Made by a program: the position numbers and the translations under genes
Source: Marchantia polymorpha subsp. ruderalis
Taxonomy: Eukaryota > Streptophyta > Marchantiopsida > Marchantiales > Marchantiaceae
Direction: 5' to 3'
Assembly (NCBI GenBank): GCA_037833965.1
Contig: AP031355.1
Coordinates: 23,337,501-23,401,500, forward strand
Length of the DNA stretch: 64,000 bases
Notes under the pieces: model-generated
Database searches by the model: none
What the model was told of the DNA's origin: nothing
What the model saw: only the letters and a program-made list of their open reading frames with translations
In this document: in pieces, positions 10,814 through 21,310 of the stretch
How the letters are laid out: every line of letters begins with the position of its first letter
Position numbering within the stretch: the stretch's first letter is position 1

Positions 10814-13306
10814 CTGCTCAAGATCAAGAGCAAGGAAAGCGTGTTAGGATGTACAGATCGCTGAAGAGAACAAGCCAATAATCGTGGAAAAACTGTCGCA
10901 CTCACCGACCTCAACTGCAAAGCTTGTCTAATCTGCGTGCTCGTAAGCTAGAAGAAGATTCCACAAGGTGAAAGGTGAGATGCAAGAGGACGGCATTTGA
11001 AACTTACTCCCAAAGGAGTCCTCAAAACCCATTTCATCCAGAGCACCAGTCAAAGATTCTAGGCCAAGCATGGAAGATGGCAATAGACCTGGGGGCCGCT
11101 GGAACCTGAAAAATATGACATCACGTGACGAACAATAAAAATGGAAAGTGTCTTAGAATTTGCAGTGCGTCGACAGCCTCCCTAGCTAAAGTAAACAAAG
11201 CATAAAAATTGCGCATAGCCAACATCAGATTAGGGCAAAGAAGTTCATACTTCGATAATATTTGTTGCTCCATCTGCATCTGAAAGGGAAGAGCTGTTCC
11301 ATACGCCTTCTCCATCAGGAAGCGCTTCGTGTTCGCTTGATACTTTTCGTTCTTCACAATCCGAACATTGTGAACTGTCAGATTTATTAGACATTGTAAC
11401 ATGTCTCCCCTCCTTTGAGTGGATTCAAATTACGACAATTAAAGAACTCACGGGAATTAAATATTTTCTACAGCACTCACTTCCAATGCCGAGAAAAAAA
11501 TTTGAAGGATTATTTATGTGGACCATGAGAAAATTTATGGCTAAAACCAATAAAAATAAATCTCTTCAAAATACAAAAAAAACTCGCGGAAAATTGAAAA
11601 ATGACACTGGAAAGACTCATCCAAAAATCAATGGGAGAAACCACGTGCCCGACACATTGATGGGGTACCATTTATGGATCCCATAAACTCTTCTCTGACA
11701 ACCTGTAAGCCCTGCTGTGGGACTGACGCAAGGGTTACAGGTGTGTTTTAAAATCCTCCAATAGATCTATCTTGGCATGTCATCGTAATAATAAGGTAAA
11801 ATCAGACATGACAGGAGAGAGATTTTGGCTTTCCACATCAGATGGGATCTGACACAACGCCAGCACGTTCACTAAACGATGAGAAAATATATTCATCGTT
11901 CCTCAAGGATGAGAAGATTGTATGTTCTGCTCATTAAAGTCCTGGAAGCCAGCTACATATATCGTAGTAACATCATCCAAGTGACAACTCTAACTATGGG
12001 AGACACCCTCAATACAGAAACCTATGCACCCTGGTCTCCACTGCTGAAGCGGATTATGTCTCGGGGGTTTTCACTTCTCGTTTCAGTAATAATGATGGTG
12101 ACTGGTATCGTTGATGGCCAATGGATGCATTTCTTGCGTCTGGACGAGCACTTCCTTTCTGTTCATTGTGTCCCAGAAGAGTCATATCGACAGCTGGACA
12201 CTCACTTCTGTAATCCACAGTTCTTATATTCTTTGGTTTATCTCGATGTTGGCATTCATGTTATTCTAGTCAATTGCCTTCGTTCCGGCTCTTTCCATTC
12301 TATATCACTTGATTGGCACCCTAGAGACGTGACACCTAGGTTTGAGATTATTTGGCCCTCATGCAGGTTAGATGTCTGCTGTTGTTCATCATGTACTATG
12401 TTTCTAGCAGTTTGAACTGTCTCAAAGAGAAGCCCTAAATTCAGGAATCAACGGTCACTAACTCAAAATTTTACATATACTTCCTTCTTTCACCCTACTG
12501 TCTAAAGTTATAGGAAAACCTGTACACTATTGACGATTGTTCGCTACCGGTACCTAAGTCATGCTGATCCGTCCTCTTCTTTAGCATCGCCATTCACTGC
12601 CCTTGTCAATTAAAAAATAACAATTTCTTTGAAGAATAATAAGTAGATCAAAGGAGATAATAACCACAAGCACCTTGCATCTTTAGTAACAGAAAAAGAG
12701 ACAAATTAAGCTTCACTACATTCATCCATGTCCAGCTCACTGTTACCATGAACAGTCTAGACTGGAATCAACCTCCAGCTTCGCAGAGATTACAAATAGT
12801 ACACCCAGTAGCAGAGAAGGTGGGAACAGCATGGGAACAGCAGATACACAGATAAGAGACATAACTTAGATGAGACACCAGATTTATACGTAGGTTTCGG
12901 AGAACAAATGAGCTCCATGCCTTCCTCGTCAGTACATAATCAAGACAATCTAGGCACATTAGATGCCTAAACTCAACCTCCTACTTTAGGGTTAGACTGA
13001 TGAGTCGCTGTTATGATCAACACCAGATGCAGCTGCCCCAATTTTGCACTCACAACTCAGTTATTCACGTCCTAACTAAAAAACTGTGAAAAAAAACACA
13101 ACGAAAGCGCAGCGACATACCGATTCCTGAATTACTTGTGCTGGATGAGCGGGTAACGCGTCGGATTTGAAAGTCGGTAGACCAAACCGCAAGGTATCAT
13201 GAACTCCGAGAACATTATGAGGTAGAGATGGTCCAGCCTCCTGTGACGCAATACCAACAAAATCCTGAGTACTTCCTTCCACACGCAACAATCGTACAAA
13301 ATGCAT
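10713..13306 (-). CDS. UMP1: Proteasome maturation factor UMP1/POMP, four exons
   Basis: UMP1 chaperones assembly of 20S proteasome half-mers and is degraded as the first substrate of the mature particle. Coding exons are 13306-13121, 11351-11251, 11105-11008 and 10813-10713, with GT-AG introns in phases 0, 2 and 1. They join to about 161 codons without a stop (family usually about 140). Family landmarks appear in order: GVHDTLRFGL with a downstream HPAQ in exon 1, AYGTALPFQM and QQILSK in exon 2, FQRPPGLLPSSMLGLE with GFEDSFG in exon 3, and VDMHHAMEVRLGLAKGP before the stop in exon 4. Intron 1 is 1.77 kb and carries no recognised insertion; the other introns are 145 and 194 bp. The start is uncertain: ATG at 13306 gives a short nonconserved leader before a V-E-G-S-T stretch where relatives begin near their initiator, so an upstream exon is possible. 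A GC-rich segment lies upstream. Confidence 0.92.
11008..11105 (-). CDS. UMP1: UMP1 exon 3
   Basis: Acceptor TTTTTCAG and donor GTAAGT. Encodes the PPGLLPSSMLGLE segment and the acidic GFED motif. Confidence 0.93.
11251..11351 (-). CDS. UMP1: UMP1 exon 2
   Basis: Acceptor ATTGTGAAG at 11352-11354 keeps phase 0 and gives a spacing to the YG motif equal to that of the Arabidopsis protein as I recall it. Donor GTATGA. An alternative acceptor (CTGACAG, exon from 11374) would break the phase. Confidence 0.85.
11406..11700. other. UMP1 intron 1, proximal part
   Basis: Non-coding apart from a short 66-codon plus-strand frame (11486-11686) of lysine-rich, low-complexity type with no domain. Confidence 0.4.
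11701..11742. repeat. Hairpin in UMP1 intron 1
   Basis: ACCTGTAAGCCCT (11701-11713) pairs with AGGGTTACAGGT (11731-11742) with one bulged G and a 17-base loop. Confidence 0.7.
11879..12415 (+). other. 178-codon open frame antisense in UMP1 intron 1
   Basis: The frame opens with a true ATG and runs to TGA. This is the longest frame in the region outside transposons. It contains hydrophobic stretches (around residues 65-78 and 112-130) but no recognised motif, and cysteine and serine clusters near the end. It lies wholly inside intron 1 of UMP1 on the opposite strand. It may be a chance frame; I found no splice partner. Confidence 0.2.
12416..13120. other. UMP1 intron 1, distal part
   Basis: No coding or repeat signal recognised. 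Begins on the exon 1 side with the donor GTATGT. Confidence 0.5.
13121..13306 (-). CDS. UMP1: UMP1 exon 1
   Basis: Encodes the family N-terminal block GVHDTLRFGLPTFKSD and HPAQ, ending GAATCG before donor GTATGT. The ATG at 13306-13304 is the only in-frame ATG. A GTG at the V of V-E-G-S-T sits where relatives have their initiator Met. Confidence 0.85.
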
Positions 13307-13439
13307 TTTCAGTGCACATACATCGCTCAAGATCAAGTGCAGTCAGGCAGGCAGACGAAATTTTCATACCATATTGTCAATACGGGCCTTGCGCAATCAC
13401 TCGCTCGAATCTCTGACAAAATTGTTGCACGAGAGAGTG

Positions 13440-13690
13440 CGTGAATGTATCAACTCCGATCACCCGCCCTGGCGCAAGGAAGCACAACTGTGCAAGCAAA
13501 GGCAACAAAAGGTCTCTTCGCCCGCTTCTTCGACAGCTTTGGACCGGCTCTTTGGGGCTCCGCCTGACGAGCGACCGGCCCGGCCCGTGATCGTGATCTC
13601 GACCCTTCCCGCCCAAGCTGGGAGTGTTCCGGTCTTTCCTGGAAATCCGGCGAGAGCCGCAATTGTTCCCGGCTAATAAGCTTGTCCACT
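13440..13690 (-). promoter_or_regulatory. UMP1: GC-rich segment upstream of UMP1
   Basis: A GC-rich patch of about 250 bases in an otherwise AT-richer neighbourhood, 130-380 bases upstream of the first UMP1 ATG. It probably holds the promoter or 5' leader, or a missed first exon. No TATA box stands out. Antisense and sense open frames here (13377-13676) reflect composition. Confidence 0.35.
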
Positions 13691-14489
13691 ACTCGGTATT
13701 ACAGACGTCCGGTTTTTTTTTCTACGACAGAAATGAGTGGGTTATGTTTCATTTATTCATTATGTTAGATTTCATTTGTGGCCAGTTTGGTTACGGTAGT
13801 GAATGACACACTAAGTCACAAGCAAGTTTATATCTGTGAACAATTTTTTCGAAATAAACTTGGTTCGTCATTAAATACGTGTGCAGGCTGACTACCGCGA
13901 TAACACATGGCATTTTTTTTGTCTCTAGCTTTGAGTAAGGTCCAAGAAATCTAAGGTACGACTATCCATGTAGTGAATCACATTTCTCATGGTAAACCCG
14001 CTTTATTGCTTCTAAGTCCTGAGAAGTGGTTGGAATTGAGTCTACGCCAATAAGAGTATAGTGCCAGTTGCTTGTGGAAAATTTCATTCATATATCGTGA
14101 GGTTGATTCGTACTTCTTTGCTACATATTGTGTCAAATAAATACATGTAAGACATGCACATTTGAGAGTTTTGTTGATATTCTTGAGATAAATCGAGACT
14201 TGAGAGTGAAAATATATCTCAATTTGAACCCAACATTTGCAGATTCCAGAGCATATATAAAATTATAGGTTATCCACATGTGTAATTGAAATATCGCCGT
14301 GTTTGTTTCATCGCCTCTCTTTAACATACCTCTACGTAGAATTTTTCCCAAAAATTAGTCTCAAGCTAGTTTGCTATGAATTTTACTGTGAGCTTTTGGA
14401 TGTATATGTGTGCTATAAATTGTTATTAGTCCTAATTAAGAACTCAAACAATTTAGACATCAGTTTGATCCAAACAGAGAATGATGTAT
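13691..14489. other. Intergenic, no gene recognised
   Basis: Increasingly AT-rich toward the island that starts near 14490. Short frames only. Confidence 0.4.
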
Positions 14490-16770
14490 TTTAAATATTA
14501 TCAAATTTGTACTAACAAAATTTATGTGACTAAATATTTTACAATTCTGATAATATTTTCATAAAAAAATTTCTTAAATTTTGTAAATATGATATAATAT
14601 TAAAATATAATATAAAATATAAAATATTTTTATAACATAAAATTTTGAATGAAAAATCCAGAAAGTCTAAACACATTCACACAACAACAAAAAAAGATTT
14701 CATATGTGCTTCAACTCTAAAAGCCTTATGTTCACAAGAACACAACTATTTATCTACAAAAAATCCTTAGTTTGTGACATAGAGAGCTTTTATCACCTCT
14801 CATACTAACTAATTTAACTAACTAGGATTAGCCTAAAAAGAGATCATCAATATTTGCGTTAACTCCTAACATTGCACTTTTGTTACATGCTTTGGAATCT
14901 AAAACTTTACAACCTTCATGATTTTTTTCATATGAGTTTTAAATGAAATTTTTTATTTAAAATACTCAGTAAAATCGGTTCATCTATGACTAAATTTCAG
15001 CCAAAATATGATAGAAAAAATTCATAATAATAATATTAATGCAAATAAGTTTAAATTCTTATACATTTACAAAAGTTCAAAATAGCACAATTTCTCTTAA
15101 AACTCTTCAAAAACATAACTTTGATCAATATATTGGTGGAATTGAGGTTAATGTTGATTATTTCAATATTCTTATACAAACATTACATGCTTGAAAAATT
15201 AATATTAATCTTTATTGTGCTTCATACTATTATAAGTAACTTGTTTTGCTACAAATTGTATAGCAACTTGACTATCACAATGAGTATTGATAACATGTTG
15301 TTTCATTTCATCCTAATGATAAATCTATTCAAGAAAATTTTTTATTATTTTTTATTATTTTTTGTCACATATTTAAATTATGTTATTCACTGAGCTATGC
15401 ATTTTCATAAATATTTTTGCAACTGATACATTCATCATCAATTGTAAACACATATTCAATAATGGATCTTCCGTCGTTAAAATTTTATCTATAATCAGTA
15501 TTTTAGTATTTGAACAAAGATTTGATATAATTAAATGAAAAAATGATCATATATTAAGTGTTTTGGATTTATTTGAAAGTACATTTTACAACTTTCCAAT
15601 GCATCTTTATTAAATGGAATATGGAACTAAAGTACATAATATCAACTATATGTAGCTATACACTTATTTTTCATATAAAATTATTTTAAAAAAATTAATA
15701 AGGTCTATCAGACTTGAGTTTAAAAGTAACAAATACTTTGGAATCTTTCAGGTCTACCTTGTCCAACATGTTGTATGTATTTGTCTTGCCTTGATTTGGT
15801 TTCTCTTCAAATTCATATGAACATGCTACTTGATATATTTTTCAATTCATCCAGTTTTTCATTTTGGATTCAGTTGATTTTTGCCAAAATTTTAATCTTT
15901 TTCCAAAATGGATATATCATTCACAGAAAATTCTAAATTAATGAAATTAAAAATCTTATTATTTACCTTTTTCATATATTCACAGTCATATATACTCATC
16001 AAACTATCAAATATTTATTATCTTATTCATTCGTCGATGAAATATAGACATCTACAAATCAACTTACTTTGAATTTTTTTTTCCTAATTCACTTTATTGT
16101 CTTATTTAGATTATTTCTCCATAAAACAATTTAAAAAAAATCCAATAACATCTGTCCAGTCTATAACTACATTATAAACTTATTATAAAAAATGCATATT
16201 TTAATCAATTATAGTTATTTTTGCTACATAAAAAATATTTCATTGTTATTCACATTCTTTTCATGTAAAATTTTTTCCATCAACTTGATTTGAAAATTTG
16301 ATTTCTTATATCTTTGGGATTGTCTTTTGGCTTATACATTCATTTAAATCAGTCAAAGATTGATTTTTTAAAAGATTTAAAGTATTCACATTATATATTT
16401 CATTAACGCATGAATTTTACGCTCCTTGAATATATTACATTCAAACTTATTTGTAAAATTATGAATAATTTATTAAAATAAAATAAAATACCTTTTAAAA
16501 AAATTAACACATAATCATTATCATCAGAAGTACTAATATCATAATTTTCAAAGAGGACTGAATCAAATTATTGTTCATATCTTGCATGAGTTTCACCAAT
16601 TTAATTGAATGATCTTATATTATACAATTTTGGTTTATTTCTATTGATAAATGTGTCTCATAATTGGTTAATTGATATTTCAATTACAACTTTTCTGACA
16701 ATATTTTGATTTGTGTTGAGGATTTTTTTATGTTATATCTAAATTCTTAGTGATCATTGTCATGTAGTTA
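14490..16770. other. AT-rich island 1
   Basis: About 2.3 kb, visibly three-quarters or more A+T, with long A/T runs and almost no CG. It ends abruptly near 16770, where GC-balanced sequence resumes. The only coding trace is a probable copia relic (15121-15310). Confidence 0.6.
15121..15310 (-). pseudogene. Probable copia RNase H relic
   Basis: Read on the minus strand, the segment gives THCDSQVAIQF followed by a KH-N-K-D stretch. That is the spacing and wording of the copia RNase H motif (CDSQSAI, then RTKHI-D-HF-R). Several stops (TAA, TGA) interrupt it and no other copia domain is legible around it. The match is short, so the call is tentative. Confidence 0.35.
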
Positions 16771-19700
16771 CGAGTCGGCTCACGCAGTTTAGACACTTAC
16801 TATATTTAGACGTGAAGTTAGGGTTCGGGTCACGAGGGGTATACAGTCGGGGACGGCTCGAAGAACGTTAGTTCTTCGAGTCGAGCCTGGAAGCGTTGGG
16901 AGCGTAGAGTGACTTTCCCTTTTGCGTCGACCTGGATTCTCCGAGTGTGGAGTGGGTTGGGCTTGACTCATGTTTGTGACGGTGACGGTTTGTTGCCAGT
17001 AGGGTAATTGACCGACGGGAATTCCAGTGGGGAATCTCCCGTCTATTTCACTCGAAGAACTCCCATTTGCCGAAATCGTGACAGTTTACGGTTTCTACGT
17101 GTAGTTTCGGTGTTTTTCTTGAGCCTGCGATTGAATTCATTCGGAGTGGTTTTGAACAGTAGGTCTTGCCGAAGAAGAAGTTCGAATGATTTTCGCAGTC
17201 AAAGTTTGAGTCGAAGGTTCGAGATTCTTTTGCGTTTGTGATAGGGTTGACGGGTTTTTATGATTGAGAAATTGTTCGAAATCGAAGCTGCAAATCGTCG
17301 GTCTGGCAGCAAAGAGTGGAATCACATGCAGAGAAGGTGATGCGGTCGAAGTCCTCCGCCGAGTTGTTATTGAATTCAGCAGCTTCGAACATTCGCGGAG
17401 ACGTATTTAGATGGGAGAGGTAGAAATCCCGAGGACTCCTTAATTCTGCCGACAGGAAGTTCGTGTTCGAAAAGGTCGAACTGGTGCGGAGATCTCAAGG
17501 AGATGTATTGGCACGGGTCTCGTACAAATTAGAAACCTGAGATCAGCTTGGACGCCGGAAGTGGTCCTTAAGGTTTGAATCCTGCTCGGAAATTGTGTGA
17601 ATTGGGCGTGCAAAGACGGCAACGGTGATCTTTCAGGGTGACAGTGGAGGAGGGCTTGAGGTTTAGGGATTTGGCGAGAGCGCGAGGGGAAGGCGAATGC
17701 TCGCTCGGGTGTGCAGTCTATGCAATTTTGGCTCTCCTGTTTACATTCTGCCAAATCAGCGACCTACAGCATCATAACGGCTGGGCTCCCCTGATCCTTT
17801 GGGCCCCAGATTCGGTCCGATTTGTGCACGCAGCGTGGAGTTCGCCTGGGGAGATTGTGATTTAAGCCCGAGGCGGGAGCAGTTTTGGAGCTACAAGGCG
17901 TCTTTGAAGTCTGGAAGTCGAGGTCGAGGTCTGTCGCTCGAGTTTCAAATTCTAGGGGATCGTGAACGAGAGAAGCACGGCTGTGTAACCTCTGTGATAA
18001 AGTCGAAGCTCGCGCTACTTCGTTTTGCGGTTTCGGGTTTTCGTTCGGTCCTGGGCCTCTATCGCTTCCGTTTCAATCCGAGAGTGTTTCGGTTCTGCGA
18101 AATTGCTCTCTGAAGTGCTCTGCGGTTCTATCGAGCTGCTTGCCTGTTCCCATCCTGCATTGTGTGCAGTGTACTGCCCTAATTGCTGTACCACCCGATT
18201 GCTGTGTCGCTCTCCTCGACGGTGCTTTGGCCCATCGTTTGCATCCGAACCTTGTTCATAGGTCCCTGTGTCGTTCTGTGTGTGTTTGTTCGGTGAACTT
18301 TCGGAGGAGCCTCTGAGTTCCTGAAGTCAAGCAGTTCACAGCACTACGGACGAGATTGAGTCCACTGTTGAGAAGCAAGTCCGTGGAGATGAACAATTAC
18401 GAACAGGAATTCAAATCAGGAGGCAGCTGAAGATCGATCTCTGAGGAGATATTGGAGACTCAAAAGAGACTTCCGATAACGCTTCACTTCCCGATAACGC
18501 TTCGACTCGTTTCGTCTGCTCGATCGTCAATCACAGTTGTCGGATGATGATGAAGTCAGAAGATCGACCTCGCAACTTATACTCCAGCTGGTGACGATCA
18601 GGGAGGCGCAGGTGATGTTGCTCCACCACCGTTCGGACACGCCCATCGCTGAGGACGAAGGAAGTTGAGTGGAGAGAGTGGGGCAGTGGAGTCAAGGCGA
18701 TTCAGATCTGTAGGGTTGAAGTTGTAATCTTCTTTTGAAGCATTTGGACCGTATTGATGATTGAGGCCTCATGGGCTCATACTTCGCCTTCAAATGAGAG
18801 CTGGACTCGGTTCGAGCCTTTCACTTCCGCGGAGTGAAAGGGAGGCTGGGTGACGACATGACCGAGAAGAGATACTGGAAAGAGTTATGAGCGTAGCTTA
18901 TTTGGACTCACACGGTCATAATTGTGGACTTGAGGTGAAAGCTGTGCTGAGTGGAGAATGTGGCAGCCGCAATTTCCCTGTCATAGATTTTAAATTTTGG
19001 TTACCTGTCATTAAATCCCAGATCGTGTTCAGAACTCACACATGTACGACAGGATCCTCGGATGACATTCTTCTGAGTGGTAGACTGTGGTGACGCTCGT
19101 GAGGTCAGCTCCGATAAAGCCTAGTGAGTGTGTCGGTACAGCTGAAACCGGCGTGACGTTCTGGCGCCCAGTACTCGAAAATAAGGAAGCAGTCATTTGG
19201 ATCCAGATGCTGGATCTTAGTAGGCTCTTTGATACATCGATCAATGGTCCTTACATATGAGCTTGAAGTGAAGCAAGATGGTTTCCTTCTCTGGGCCGAC
19301 AGACAGACAGCCTGATGAACGGAAATGCTGCAATTTGAGCAGATGCTGAATGCGCAATGTCCGACAATACTCTTGACTGGCCTATCAAACTGGTTTCATT
19401 CCCGTGATCCATAAACAAGACCTAAATCGGAACCTCGATTGATGAAATGAGGGACCAGGGAATCGAGTATGTAGGCTAGATTCTCAGTCGAATTCTCAGT
19501 CTATTTCTTTACGCGGGAATGCTGCGCTATTTCTCCCATTCGTAGTAAAGCTAGCGAAATTTTGAGAACTGGAGGTTTAACCCAGCCCGGAGTACTCGAG
19601 TGTTGCGCCTACGGACTGCATGCCTCATGCAATATAGTAGGACAAAGGAGTAAGCATTTTGACTAGCTGGCTGGGCACAAGTTGACTTGTCGGAGGGATA

Positions 19701-20254
19701 GATACGTTGTTACGTGCACTGTTTTGCATGTTTCCTATCTCCCCTTCCTCCTGTTACATGTGCAGAACTTTACTGTTTCTACAAGCCCTTCGTTTCTCTT
19801 CCCGGATGGCAGTTTCTGGTTCTAAAAGAGGGGCCTAGTGCCTCGTTCTGTTTCCCTCGGGGTTTGTCTAGTTGCATCAAGTGGCGACTGAGGTTTTCCT
19901 CATCGCCCACCGTCCAACCCATTCCTCAGTCTGTTCCAGGAACCAGTATATACTTTGCATAGTAGGTTTCTTCGAGATGAGCACGGTATCTGATATGGGA
20001 GACATTCCTTCGAGAGGTAGGAACTGAGAAATGAGAGATCGGTATAGTGTACCGTAAGTCGAACTTCGTAGGTGACGAGAAGTTCAGCCTCAGTGGGCCG
20101 AAGCAGGGCAGCAAGGCGCGAGGAGGCGGTTGTTGAGGGTCAGTTCGGTGACGGATTTATAAACTTCGCGAGCATTTTTCGAGGCAGCTTGTAGGATATC
20201 GGAGCAGCAATCAAGGGCAAGTCTCATAGAAGAGCTCTGCCAGACTTGAGGTGA
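16771..20254. other. Unassigned GC-balanced region
   Basis: No frame over about 105 codons and no recognised domain. It contains GAGTTATGAGCG (about 18885) as in the 1-440 repeat, and a short direct duplication CTTCC-CGATAACGCTTC near 18470-18505. Composition and lack of frames would fit LTR/leader DNA of the plus-strand element downstream, or a non-coding transcript, but I found no LTR match to 30856-30984. Confidence 0.35.
16857..16880. repeat. Perfect 10-bp hairpin with GTTA loop
   Basis: CTCGAAGAAC pairs with GTTCTTCGAG across GTTA, just inside the GC-balanced side of the AT-island boundary. Confidence 0.8.
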
Positions 20255-20410
20255 CCAAATTTTGGTGGTGTCATTAAAATTCGTTTACAACAGAGGCAAT
20301 TTGCAGAGGTTGTGTTGGAGAAGAGAGCTGCAAAGATGTGGGCGCCTTTGACAAAGGAAGCAGCGGACATTTTGGGGAAAGGAATGTTTAGTGCTGTTGC
20401 TCTAGAATGA
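20255..20410 (+). CDS. Possible 51-residue coding fragment
   Basis: Open from just after a TGA to a TGA at 20408-20410 with no ATG at its head. The translation (including FAEVVLEKRAAKMWAPLTKE and a GKGMFSAVALE end) looks protein-like, with amphipathic helix character. It lies 400 bases before the small acidic frame that the chromovirus interrupts. I do not recognise it. It may be an exon of a host gene or gag-region residue of the plus-strand element. Confidence 0.2.
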   Translation, partial: PNFGGVIKIRLQQRQFAEVVLEKRAAKMWAPLTKEAADILGKGMFSAVALE

Positions 20411-20816
20411 CTACCTAGATGTTTAGTATATCCATACTTATATCCACACGAACTTAGTTCCATAGCGTTTTATAGCTGATCCACAGAAAATTATGTGTGA
20501 CTTAGTTTGGCATAGTAGCATGGTGGAATAGTCCAATAGCAGCAACCTCCGGTTTGAAGATCTGTTAGGCGAAGGTAGCCTATGCAGGTATTTTGATTAC
20601 GTTCAGTTTTGATAAATACAGTAGTGCTGAGTTTGCAGTAGAAAGTTTCAAATTCACTAGTTAATGTGAACTTGTTTATACATAGTTCTTTAAAACTATT
20701 AAAATCTTTTAATAGTTTTTATAGTTGAATTGTTTCTAGTTTTCCCTACAGATTTAGTTTACAAATATTTGTGAACATTCCTTGCACACAGTAGAGTTTT
20801 GACTTGTGAAGAGAAA
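20411..20816. other. Unassigned, AT-leaning
   Basis: No gene recognised. Includes the near-inverted TTTAAAACTATTAAAA/TTTTAATAGTTTTTA pair near 20690-20720. Confidence 0.4.
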
Positions 20817-20875
20817 ATGCCGCTTGGTGAGAAAGTGGGAGACAGTTTACCAGAAATTCTGACAGTGGAGGCCGT
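20817..20875 (+). CDS. 5' part of small acidic ORF split by chromovirus
   Basis: ATG at 20817 (context GAAAATGCC) opens a frame of 19 codons plus two bases that runs into the chromovirus at 20876. The frame continues exactly on the far side of the insertion at 26943. Allowing for one 5-bp target duplication, the two parts make one reading frame of about 120 codons. It is rich in Glu, Asp, Val and Leu and lacks a recognised domain. It could belong to the plus-strand retroelement or to a host gene. Confidence 0.45.
20871..20875. repeat. Target-site duplication, left copy
   Basis: GCCGT flanks the element on this side; GTCGT (26938-26942) flanks the other. The single C/T difference fits decay after insertion. 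Confidence 0.7.
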
Positions 20876-21295
20876 TGTAACACTAGGGTTTAGAGAGAAG
20901 TTCACTCAAAGATAGAAACGTAAACTCTGAAGATGAGCGATACCAACAATGGTTCTCCTCTCCCTTATATAGCTCTCACCAACAAGTACAAGGTGATAAG
21001 ATCTAATCCCCACCATCCATACCACTCCTAGTGGATGGATGACGTGGCGGATAACCCTAACAAACACACGGATCGCTGATGTGGCGCACCCAACTAACAC
21101 ACTAACTAACACACTCAATCCTTACCTACAAGCAAACGGATTGCTGACGTGGCATTGTCAACTAACACATCCACTCTGTACCTACCAAGTGAGCGGATCG
21201 CTGACGTGGCAGCTATGACTAGTGCACACTAAAGTATCTACATCAATATTCAGAGTAACCTCTACTTTAGTTCTAACTAACTAAAGATGGTTACA
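20876..21295 (-). repeat. Chromovirus 3' LTR (420 bp)
   Basis: TG...CA ends with TGTAAC/GTTACA terminal inverted repeat. One mismatch to the 5' LTR at 21135. Confidence 0.95.
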
Positions 21296-21310
21296 AACCT
21301 CCCTCCTTTT
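21296..21310 (-). other. Polypurine tract
   Basis: On the minus strand AAAAGGAGGGAGGTT directly abuts the 3' LTR. It overlaps the pol stop codon by two bases. Primes plus-strand DNA synthesis. Confidence 0.85.
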
